64,000 nucleotides of DNA from Paraniabella hibiscisoli (GTDB taxonomy: Bacteria; Bacteroidota; Bacteroidia; Chitinophagales; Chitinophagaceae). Position 1 is the first letter of the stretch, and the number at the start of each line of letters is the position of its first letter. Under the pieces are notes generated by a model. That model was not told the DNA's origin and made no database searches. It saw only the letters and a list, made by a program, of their open reading frames with translations. Both the position numbers and the translations under genes were made by a program. The stretch is from the NCBI RefSeq assembly GCF_022512515.1, contig NZ_JAKWBK010000001.1:3224001-3288000 (forward strand). The letters run 5' to 3'. Shown here one piece after another: positions 57,291-64,000 of this stretch.

Positions 57291-57814
57291 GTTTTAAAAT
57301 TTTCACTATACAGGGATTTTAGTTTGTTTTTGGCCCTGGATAGATAGGAACGGCTTACATTTTCAGGAATGGCGAGAAGCCCGGAAATTTCCTGGTGTGA
57401 AAACCCTTCTATTTCATATAAATTAAAAATTGCCTGTTGTGTTTTGGGCAACTCATTCAATAGTTTTAATATATCCTTTGCTTCAGTACTTTGCACCTGC
57501 GCTTCTGCAATCGGGGCAAAAGGAATATCTGAAATATCATCCTTGGCAAAATCTATTTTTTTCTTTCTTAAAAAATCAATAGCCGTACGCGATGCAATTT
57601 TGGCAATCCAGGCCTTGAAAGAAAGAGAAATATCGCCACTTTGTCCCAGAGCATTAAAAGAAGAAATATTATTGAAGATCTTTATGAAACTATCATTTAC
57701 TAATTCTTCAGCAAAATGATAGTCACTGACATAACGGATCACCACGCCTTTCAGGTAGCCATAAAAGCCCTTATAAAGCGCCTCTCTTTTTGATGCCCGC
57801 GATTGTTTTGGCAT
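57287..57814 (-). CDS. ECF-type RNA polymerase sigma factor
   Basis: Intact, 175 residues. Region 2 is seen as FAEELVNDSFIKIFNNISSF then FKAWIAKIASRTAIDFLRKK, which bind the -10 element; region 4 as LLNELPKTQQAIFNLYEIEG and HQEISGLLAIPENVSRSYLS, the -35 HTH. No signal or TM. The overlap (ATGA) with the downstream barrel gene shows co-transcription, so the barrel protein is a plausible partner or target. Confidence 0.92.
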   Translation of the reverse strand: MPKQSRASKREALYKGFYGYLKGVVIRYVSDYHFAEELVNDSFIKIFNNISSFNALGQSGDISLSFKAWIAKIASRTAIDFLRKKKIDFAKDDISDIPFAPIAEAQVQSTEAKDILKLLNELPKTQQAIFNLYEIEGFSHQEISGLLAIPENVSRSYLSRAKNKLKSLYSENFKT

Positions 57815-57984
57815 CCTTTTAATATATCTTCCAATTCATCCCCGCTTATCGCCAATGTCTGTTTTTTTACAGCTTACTTACTTCTTGATCAAAATATTAC
57901 CCCCAAAGGGTAGAATTGTTCACAAATGACTCCCGGTCTGCGTTATATTTCTAACAGTATACTCGTTTATTTACTTATCCTAAA

Positions 57985-58023
57985 AAATCAGCCTATCCCG
58001 GTATGTGGGATTTGGGCTGATTT
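57985..58023 (-). terminator. Terminator of the DUF4397 gene
   Basis: Stem AAATCAGCC / GGCTGATTT (57985-57993, 58015-58023), extended inside by TCCC/GGGA; on the minus strand it ends in a T-run. It is 43 bases after the stop. Confidence 0.8.
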
Positions 58024-58065
58024 ATTTTATTAAAGGTACGGATCAATCAAAAATCAGTCATGCAA

Positions 58066-58790
58066 TTAATGCGCGAACCAATCCAAAGTTATTTTTGTGC
58101 CAGCTGCCGGATTGCCGTTTACATATCCTCCGCTCCATATCGTATAAAAATTTGAGTTTACTTTAGACAACGTAAAAGGTTCAGAAGTAGCCAGCAATGT
58201 ACTCTGCCCTGTTGCTCTTAATTCAAACTCAATATTGACAGTAGTTTTATAACTAAAAAACACCCCTGCTTTTTTATAAGTGATATTGGTAGCCACTGGT
58301 ACCGGGTTACCTTTTACATAGAGGTCTAAAGCGGGCGCATCCGGGCTCATGTTTGCAAAACGTACACGAACGGAGTCCGGCCCTGCCGCAATGGCGCTAT
58401 CACGAATTAAAACAGCATCCATTTTTGACGCAGTGTCTGTAATGAACACGGTATATGATTTAGGAGCTTCAAAAACCAGGTCTTTTGCAAAAAGAGGTGT
58501 TACGGTGGATGTCCAGGCGCCATATACTCTGAAATTTCGGGTGCCGGGCTTTACGGGCAGGTAATCAATCCTGTCGGTATAATTAAAAACAGTTACACCT
58601 AATCTGCTGTTATCGAAGGCGATATCAAGGGCTGGTACGCCGGCAGACGCATGAACTATGCCTACACTGGCGGGAGGAGCGCCATCGTAGTTAGGGTTTG
58701 AGTCGGACTTTTTGCAGGATACAAAAGCTAGAGTGGCAAAAGCTACAATAGCCAGTTTCCAGGGCTAATATTTAAAAAATTATAATTCAT
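58066..58790 (-). CDS. DUF4397 domain lipoprotein (frameshift near start)
   Basis: About 241 residues. The ATG at 58790 reads MNYNFLNISP; one C added at the run 58762-58764 joins it to WKLAIVAFATLAFVSCKKSD, a signal peptide with lipobox FVSC. Two DUF4397 beta repeats follow: ASVGIVHASAGVPALDIAFD with VKPGTRNFRVYG, and VRVRFANMSPDAPALDLYVK with FELRATGQSTLLATS. The family is a surface or periplasmic beta-sandwich of unknown role. It is separate from the sigma operon by a terminator and about 250 bases. Confidence 0.78.
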
Positions 58791-59028
58791 TTCGAATAAA
58801 TCTTGTTTAAAATAGGGGGATTAAAAATCGGTAACCAGCTGATTAAATGTTATAACGTCAATTGGGCATTAAACGCAACAGCGTTATCAAAAAACTTTTT
58901 TAAACCTAAACCGCACAATAATAGGGGGACTGTCATTTTTGCATGTTTTTAGCTTCGGCACAATCATTGAAAATGAACAGTTGCCGCAGAAACGGCAGAA
59001 TTATAAAAAACAAGAAAACATAAATATT
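58791..59028. other. Intergenic region upstream of dnaK
   Basis: About 238 bases between divergent DUF4397 and dnaK. It must hold the dnaK promoter, but I see no CIRCE-type inverted repeat and no exact TAnnTTTG box; CATTTTTG at 58934-58941 is a one-mismatch match without a -33 TTG at the right distance. Confidence 0.4.
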
Positions 59029-60948
59029 ATGGGTAAAATTATTGGAATCGATTTGGGAACTACCAATAGTTGCGTTGCGGTAATGGAAGGTAACGAGCCG
59101 GTGGTTATTGCAAATGATGAAGGTCGCCGTACTACACCATCAGTTGTAGCGTTTTTGAAAAATGGCGAGCGTAAAGTGGGTGATCCAGCAAAACGTCAGG
59201 CAATTACCAACCCGCAGAATACCATTATGTCAGCAAAGCGTTTTATGGGCCGCAGGTATGATGAAGTGGGCGAGGAAATCAGCCATTGGGCGTACAAAGT
59301 AGCTAAAGGAGATAATAATACTGTTAGAATAGATATTGACGGACGTTTATATACACCGCAGGAAATTTCTGCTATGACATTGCAGAAAATGAAAAAAACT
59401 GCAGAAGATTACCTGGGACAGGAAGTGACAGAGGCGGTTATTACCGTGCCGGCTTACTTCAATGATGCGCAGCGCCAGGCAACTAAAGAGGCTGGTGAAA
59501 TTGCAGGATTAAATGTTCGCCGTATTGTAAATGAGCCTACTGCTGCGGCTTTGGCTTACGGATTGGATAAAGGTGGTAAAGACCACAAAATTGCTGTATT
59601 TGACCTGGGTGGAGGTACTTTCGATATTTCTGTGCTGGAGCTGGGTGATGGTGTTTTTGAAGTGAAATCGACCAATGGTGATACTCACCTGGGTGGAGAT
59701 GACTTTGATAAAGTGATCATGGACTGGTTGGCAGATGAATTTAAAGCAGAGGAAGCGATAGACCTTCGTAAAGACCCAATGGCTTTACAGCGTTTAAAAG
59801 AAGCTGCTGAAAAAGCTAAGATCGAGCTTTCCAGTTCTTCAGAAACAGAAATAAACCTGCCTTATATAACGGCGGTAGATGGTGTACCTAAGCACCTTGT
59901 GAAAAAATTAAGCCGCGCTAAGTTTGAGCAACTGGCAGATGATTTGTTTACCCGTTGCTTGAAACCATGTGAAGCTGCTTTAAAAGACGCTGGTATGGAT
60001 GCGAGCGAAATTGAAGAAGTGATCCTGGTGGGTGGTAGTACCCGTATCCCTAAAGTACAGGAAATTGTAGAAAAATTCTTCGGCAAAAAACCTAACAGGG
60101 GTGTGAATCCGGATGAAGTAGTGGCTATTGGTGCTGCTATCCAGGGTGCTGTATTAACCGGTGAAGTAAAAGATGTATTATTATTGGATGTTACGCCACT
60201 GTCAGTGGGTATTGAAACATTAGGCGGTGTAATGACAACATTAATTCCTGCTAATACCACTATTCCTACTAAGAAGTCGGAAGTGTTCTCTACGGCGTCC
60301 GACAATCAGCCAGGTGTACAAATTCACGTGGTACAGGGTGAGCGTTCTATGGCGAAGGATAATAAGAGCCTGGGTATGTTTAATCTGGATGGTATTCCGC
60401 CAGCTCCACGTGGCGTTCCCCAGATCGAAGTAATGTTTGATATTGATGCCAACGGTATTATGCACGTTACCGCAAAAGATAAAGGTACCGGTAAAGAACA
60501 GAAAATACATATTGAAGCGGGAAGCGGTTTGAGCAAGGAAGAAGTAGAGAAAATGAAAGCCGAAGCGAAGGCTAATGAAGCGACTGATAAGGTAGAAAGA
60601 GAGAAGATTGATAAATTGAACCAGGCAGACAGCTTAATTTTCCAGACTGAAAAGCAGTTGAAGGAATATGGTGATAAAGTTCCTGCTGATAAAAAAGCGG
60701 CTATTGAAAGTGCAGCTGGAAAATTAAAAGAGGCACATAAGCAACAGGATATCGCAGGTATAGATGCGTCTATGACTGAACTGAATAATGCCTGGACTGC
60801 AGCCAGCGAAGATATCTACAAATCTGGCCAGGCTGGTCCTGATGCAGGAGCGCAACAAGCTCAGGCTGATCCCGGTCAACAAGGCGGTCAAGCGGGTAGT
60901 GCAGCTGCTGACGATGTAACGGATGTACCTTACGAAGAAGTAAAATAA
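59029..60948 (+). CDS. dnaK: Molecular chaperone DnaK (Hsp70)
   Basis: Intact, 639 residues. The start [20 protein letters not shown] at 59029 is the universal DnaK N-terminus; the upstream in-frame Met at 58939 would add 30 unrelated residues. Nucleotide-binding motifs [29 protein letters not shown] and [13 protein letters not shown] are all present, then the linker [18 protein letters not shown]. The substrate domain ends in a Gly/Gln/Ala-rich tail ([18 protein letters not shown]) and DVPYEEVK. No dnaJ or grpE in the window. Followed by a strong terminator, so monocistronic. Confidence 0.99.
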   Translation: MGKIIGIDLGTTNSCVAVMEGNEPVVIANDEGRRTTPSVVAFLKNGERKVGDPAKRQAITNPQNTIMSAKRFMGRRYDEVGEEISHWAYKVAKGDNNTVRIDIDGRLYTPQEISAMTLQKMKKTAEDYLGQEVTEAVITVPAYFNDAQRQATKEAGEIAGLNVRRIVNEPTAAALAYGLDKGGKDHKIAVFDLGGGTFDISVLELGDGVFEVKSTNGDTHLGGDDFDKVIMDWLADEFKAEEAIDLRKDPMALQRLKEAAEKAKIELSSSSETEINLPYITAVDGVPKHLVKKLSRAKFEQLADDLFTRCLKPCEAALKDAGMDASEIEEVILVGGSTRIPKVQEIVEKFFGKKPNRGVNPDEVVAIGAAIQGAVLTGEVKDVLLLDVTPLSVGIETLGGVMTTLIPANTTIPTKKSEVFSTASDNQPGVQIHVVQGERSMAKDNKSLGMFNLDGIPPAPRGVPQIEVMFDIDANGIMHVTAKDKGTGKEQKIHIEAGSGLSKEEVEKMKAEAKANEATDKVEREKIDKLNQADSLIFQTEKQLKEYGDKVPADKKAAIESAAGKLKEAHKQQDIAGIDASMTELNNAWTAASEDIYKSGQAGPDAGAQQAQADPGQQGGQAGSAAADDVTDVPYEEVK

Positions 60949-60970
60949 GCTTAACAGCATATTGAATTTT

Positions 60971-61000
60971 AAGCTGTCTCAATTTTGAGACAGCTTTTTT
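60971..61000 (+). terminator. Rho-independent terminator of dnaK
   Basis: Eleven-base stem AAGCTGTCTCA / TGAGACAGCTT (60971-60981, 60986-60996) with a four-base loop and a T-run to 61000, 22 bases after the stop. Confidence 0.93.
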
Positions 61001-61053
61001 ATGCCATTTCATTAGTGGCAATTTTTATTTTTACAGACTTTAGTATTCATTCC

Positions 61054-61205
61054 TATCTTTGCGGCACAAAAATTTCGAATTATGAAAGTATTCATTGCCG
61101 GAATCCTCGTACGAATCTAATTGTACTACCGGTTTTATTTTTATCATTATCAGGTATTGAGCAACTACCTCAATACTGTATTACTTTCATTCATAATTTT
61201 TACAA
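61054..61205 (+). promoter_or_regulatory. Promoter and possible structured leader of the MATE gene
   Basis: TATCTTTG at 61054-61061 is an exact TAnnTTTG with only TTA 20 bases before. Transcription from about 61068 would give a 138-base leader. By eye it can form a closing stem (AATTATGAAAGTA at 61078-61090 with TACTTTCA near 61182 and ATAATT near 61193), an inner CCGG/CCGG hairpin (from 61100) and a strong hairpin GTATTGAG / CTCAATAC (61154-61161, 61169-61176). I do not recognise a known riboswitch. Confidence 0.4.
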
Positions 61206-62630
61206 ATGACGACGATACAAAAGAGTCCTGGAAAGGCAACTCTGTTTCTGCAATTACTAAAAGAATCGCTGCAGGGAAAAGAAATTGATTATACAACAGT
61301 CAGTATTCGTAAGGCCGTAATCATGCTGGCTATTCCGATGATGCTGGAAATGATGATGGAATCGGTTTTTGCATTGGTGGACCTGTATTTTGTGGGCCAT
61401 TTAAAAGAAAGCAGTATAGCCATTCAAACAGTTGGATTAACTGAATCGGTTTTGACCGTTATTTATTCTGTTGCTATTGGTATGAGTATGGCTGCTACTG
61501 CCATTGTAGCCCGGCGCATAGGCGAGAAAAATACCGAGGGAGCTGCTCATAGTGCTGCCCAGGTGCTGATTGTAGCGTTTTTAGTAAACATGGTGCTAAG
61601 TGTAGCCGGAATTATTTACGCCAAAGATATTTTGATGGCGATGGGAGCAACGGAAGAGGCTGCGGAGCATGGTAAAATGTTTACCAAAATAATGATGGGA
61701 AGCAGTATCGCTATTATGTTGTTATTCCTGATCAATGGTATTTTCAGAGGAGCAGGTAATGCGGCCATAGCCATGAAGAGCTTATGGGTGGCCAATATTT
61801 GCAATGTGATTTTATGTCCCGTTTTAATTAATGGGCTAGGTCCAATCCCAGCAATGGGGTTAACAGGCGCCGCCATAGCAACAGCTACCGGGAGAAGTAT
61901 TGGAGTACTGTATCAATGCTATCATTTGTTTTGGGGCAAGGGCCTGATGCGTTTAGCCACCAGGCATTTTAAAGTAGATGTAGAAGTCATCAGATCCTTG
62001 GTGAAGATAGCTACCCCGGGTATCTTTCAGTTTGTTATTGCATCATGTAGCTGGATCGTTTTGGCAAGATTAGTAGCCGTTACCGGCGGCGAGGATGGGA
62101 GCGCAGGATACCAGACTGCCCTGCGTTTGATGATGTTTTTTATGCTGCCCGTCTGGGGATTGAGTGGTGCTGCTTCAACCTTAGTTGGACAAAACCTCGG
62201 TGCTAATGCACCAGACCGGGCTGAACAAAGTGTGATGCGAACGGTGAAGTATAATGTAATATTTATGCTGACAGTATCTCTTATCTTCTTTTTACTGGGC
62301 GATTGGTTGGTAGGCTTTTTCAGCGAGGTTGAAAGTGTACGCAAAATAGCAAAGAATGCTATGTATATTATGGCCAGCGGATTTGTTTTCTATGGAGTGG
62401 GTATGGTGATGATCAACGCTTTTAACGGGTCGGGCGATACCTGGACACCAACAAAAGTTAACTTTTTCGGTTTCTGGCTGTTCCAGATACCGGTAGCTTA
62501 TTTACTGGCAAAGCATTTTGAATTGGGAGCTACCGGAGTATTTATTGCGATACCTGTAGCGGAGACTGCGATAACGATCGTTTCGTTTATCCTGTTTAAA
62601 AGAGGTAAGTGGAAATTAAAGAAAGTGTAA
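61206..62630 (+). CDS. MATE-family multidrug/cation antiporter
   Basis: Intact, 474 residues, with the 12 hydrophobic segments of the family in two halves. Diagnostic stretches: ISIRKAVIMLAIPMMLEMMM-like (VSIRKAVIMLAIPMMLE) in the first helix, FALVDLYFVGHL, AAATAIVARRIGEKN, MGLTGAAIATATGRSIGV, and WGLSGAASTLVGQNLGA in the second half. It exports drugs or metabolites in exchange for Na+ or H+; the substrate is not predictable. It has a long leader (previous entry) and a hairpin after the stop. Confidence 0.95.
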   Translation: MTTIQKSPGKATLFLQLLKESLQGKEIDYTTVSIRKAVIMLAIPMMLEMMMESVFALVDLYFVGHLKESSIAIQTVGLTESVLTVIYSVAIGMSMAATAIVARRIGEKNTEGAAHSAAQVLIVAFLVNMVLSVAGIIYAKDILMAMGATEEAAEHGKMFTKIMMGSSIAIMLLFLINGIFRGAGNAAIAMKSLWVANICNVILCPVLINGLGPIPAMGLTGAAIATATGRSIGVLYQCYHLFWGKGLMRLATRHFKVDVEVIRSLVKIATPGIFQFVIASCSWIVLARLVAVTGGEDGSAGYQTALRLMMFFMLPVWGLSGAASTLVGQNLGANAPDRAEQSVMRTVKYNVIFMLTVSLIFFLLGDWLVGFFSEVESVRKIAKNAMYIMASGFVFYGVGMVMINAFNGSGDTWTPTKVNFFGFWLFQIPVAYLLAKHFELGATGVFIAIPVAETAITIVSFILFKRGKWKLKKV

Positions 62631-62653
62631 AAGATCATTCTCATTTGGCTTTC

Positions 62654-62686
62654 AACCCCGGCAGGCTTCATAGGCTGGCCGGGGTT
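62654..62686 (+). terminator. GC-rich hairpin after the MATE gene
   Basis: Nine-base stem AACCCCGGC / GCCGGGGTT (62654-62662, 62678-62686) 24 bases after the stop. There is no good T-run, so termination is likely but weaker than at the other sites. Confidence 0.6.
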
Positions 62687-62805
62687 ATTGCTAAAGTCAT
62701 GTATTGTTACAGCTAAAAGATATAGCGCCTCTTTGAACAGACGGATAGAGGGACATGGTTGAAGAGCCCATAAAAATCAGTACATTTAGCTTTTTTGAAA
62801 AGGCT

Positions 62806-63549
62806 ATGACTTATTGCTTAGGAATTAAATTGAAAGATGGACTGGTAGGTATTTCGGATACCCGTATTTCTGCCGGTACGAATGTTACTACCCGGAAAAA
62901 AGTATCGGTACACGAGGATGGCAGCAGCTCGCTTTTTATAATGACCAGTGGTTTAAGATCGGTAAGAGATAAGGCGATTACGTATTTCCAGGAGCTGGTG
63001 GCCGACGGCATTCCTTATAATAAATTATTTGAAGCAGTGAATGCTTTTGGTGAGCAGATCAAAAGAGTAGCACGGGAAGATGAGGCAGAGCTGGCAGCTT
63101 CAGGCTACAAATTCAACCTCAACGCGATTGTTGGCGGACAGTTAAAAGATGATAAAGAGCATAAGCTTTTTTTATTGTATAGTGAAGGTAACTGGATAGA
63201 GATGGCCATGGGCTCCCAGTATGCTATTATCGGCAACAGTGGCCAGGGGAAAGCCATTTTGAACCGGGTGCTGGACGAGAACACTACTATTAAGCAGGCG
63301 CTGAAAGCTGGTTTTTTGTCTTTTGATTCTACAAGGGTTAGTTCTAATGATGTGGATTTTCCGATAGATGTGGTTATCTACGAAAAAGATCAGTTCAATA
63401 TTATAGAGAACCGGTACGAGTATGATGAGCTGAAACCTGTAGCCGATGCATGGGCTCAAAAACTACACGAAGCACTGGATGAAGTGCCGGATGCATGGAT
63501 GGAAAAGGCTTTCGAACAAAACGGGTCTGAAGAATCTTCTATCCAATAG
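62806..63549 (+). CDS. Anbu, proteasome/HslV-like peptidase
   Basis: Intact, 247 residues. The start is set at 62806 so that Thr2 of MTYCLGIKLKDGLVG becomes the N-terminal nucleophile after Met removal; an in-frame ATG at 62755 would bury it. The fold's next landmarks are GISDTRISAGTNV, the SDTR aspartate, KKVSVHEDG with the Lys, and FIMTSGLRSVRDK, then FNLNAIVGGQLKDDKEHKLF and DVDFPIDVVIYEKD. Anbu forms an open ring peptidase related to the proteasome beta subunit. Downstream, 147 bases away, starts a transglutaminase-like gene, the usual partner. Confidence 0.93.
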   Translation: MTYCLGIKLKDGLVGISDTRISAGTNVTTRKKVSVHEDGSSSLFIMTSGLRSVRDKAITYFQELVADGIPYNKLFEAVNAFGEQIKRVAREDEAELAASGYKFNLNAIVGGQLKDDKEHKLFLLYSEGNWIEMAMGSQYAIIGNSGQGKAILNRVLDENTTIKQALKAGFLSFDSTRVSSNDVDFPIDVVIYEKDQFNIIENRYEYDELKPVADAWAQKLHEALDEVPDAWMEKAFEQNGSEESSIQ

Positions 63550-63695
63550 CATTATTGAGCAATGGTTAGGTTGGCTATTCGCAAGGGCTAACTAATAAAC
63601 ATGCACTGTACTGGTGAATGGTGTGCGGTAAACATTATTCTCTAAACAAAAAATAAACAGCCCACCGGGCTCAACAACTATTAACAATATACTGT
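63550..63695. other. Short gap between Anbu and the transglutaminase-like gene
   Basis: 146 bases, no gene or clear hairpin seen. The two genes may still be in one transcript. Confidence 0.4.
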
Positions 63696-64000
63696 ATGAA
63701 GTTTAAGATTTCAAGCGGGTTGTCATATCGTGTAAAAACAAACACGACTTTTTCTTCAATATCCAGGCAGCTCAAACAAAGTCTCAGGCGATTACAGAAG
63801 AACAGATCATAACTAAACCGGCAAAGCTGAAAGTGGAGCAGTTTGACCTCGGTATCAGAAAAGCCAGGTTTATCCGTGTGCAGGTTCCTAAAACTGATTA
63901 TTTCGAAATAAACTATACCGCAACAGCCGAGCTGAAACTAAAACCGGTACGTTTGAAAAAGAGGAACTTCAGTTAGGAAAGATCCCGCCGGATGCTATAT
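63696..64000 (+). CDS. Transglutaminase-like protein, N-terminal part (frameshifted, runs off the window)
   Basis: The N-terminus MKFKISSGLSYRVKTNTTF is typical of the bacterial transglutaminase N-terminal region. Adding a T near 63755 continues FFNIQAAQTKSQAITEE, then KARFIRVQVPKTDYFEINY, and a second added T near 63950 reads VRFEKEELQLGKIPPDAI. The catalytic Cys-His-Asp region lies beyond the window. Such proteins accompany Anbu in conserved operons, with ATP-grasp and alpha-E proteins. Confidence 0.75.

Noticed and set aside
61081-61119. Twelve-codon ORF (MKVFIAGILVRI) as leader peptide
   Set aside because: Too short, no regulatory codon bias, and it overlaps the proposed closing stem. 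Left as a detail of the leader.
62755-62805. Longer Anbu start at 62755
   Set aside because: It would place 18 residues before the catalytic Thr, which must be N-terminal.
1-64000. Mobile elements, prophage or integration sites
   Set aside because: No transposase, integrase or phage gene, and no long direct or inverted repeats near the tRNA were found on either strand.

Overview
The window reads as chromosomal DNA of a Bacteroidota bacterium, most likely a soil or plant-associated member of the Chitinophagaceae; the genus cannot be fixed by eye. The support is three SusC/SusD pairs, a hybrid two-component regulator (HTCS), fasciclin (FAS1) lipoproteins next to SusCD, promoters of the TTG-N19/20-TAnnTTTG type before purL and tRNA-Ser, a tRNA without encoded CCA, and little sign of Shine-Dalgarno sites.

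Positions 40-26518 (minus strand) form a pectin utilisation locus. In transcription order it holds FAS1 lipoprotein, SusC, SusD, FAS1 lipoprotein, a terminator, FAS1 lipoprotein, SusC, SusD, a six-hairpin glycosidase-like protein, PL22 oligogalacturonate lyase, GH28 polygalacturonase, PL1 pectate lyase, a GH43-like beta-propeller hydrolase and a DUF4450 protein. A GH105 unsaturated uronyl hydrolase (26922-28049, plus strand) diverges from it. The likely flow is surface cutting by PL1/GH28, import through SusCD, then trimming of unsaturated oligomers by PL22 and GH105.

An HTCS (28250-32302, minus) separates this from a second utilisation locus on the plus strand (32603-46529): GH29, GH16, GH2, SusC, SusD, a DUF5017 lipoprotein, a second GH29 and GH20. 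The mix suggests a fucosylated, N-acetylhexosamine- and galactose-containing glycan. A META-domain lipoprotein and a GH3 enzyme with a PA14 insert follow on the minus strand.

From about 50 kb the content is mainly housekeeping: purL, an exported amidohydrolase, tRNA-Ser(UGA), an ECF sigma factor overlapping a membrane-anchored outer-membrane-barrel gene, a DUF4397 lipoprotein, dnaK, a MATE exporter with a possible structured leader, the proteasome-like protease Anbu and the start of a transglutaminase-like gene.

Major caveat: most carbohydrate genes are broken by frameshifts. Nearly all those I worked through are repaired by adding one base to a homopolymer, and the repaired reading gives the expected family motifs. 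I therefore treat them as probable sequence errors and annotate each as one gene with noted breaks. purL, dnaK, the MATE gene, Anbu, the sigma factor and the barrel gene have no breaks. No transposase, insertion sequence, prophage or CRISPR array was seen.
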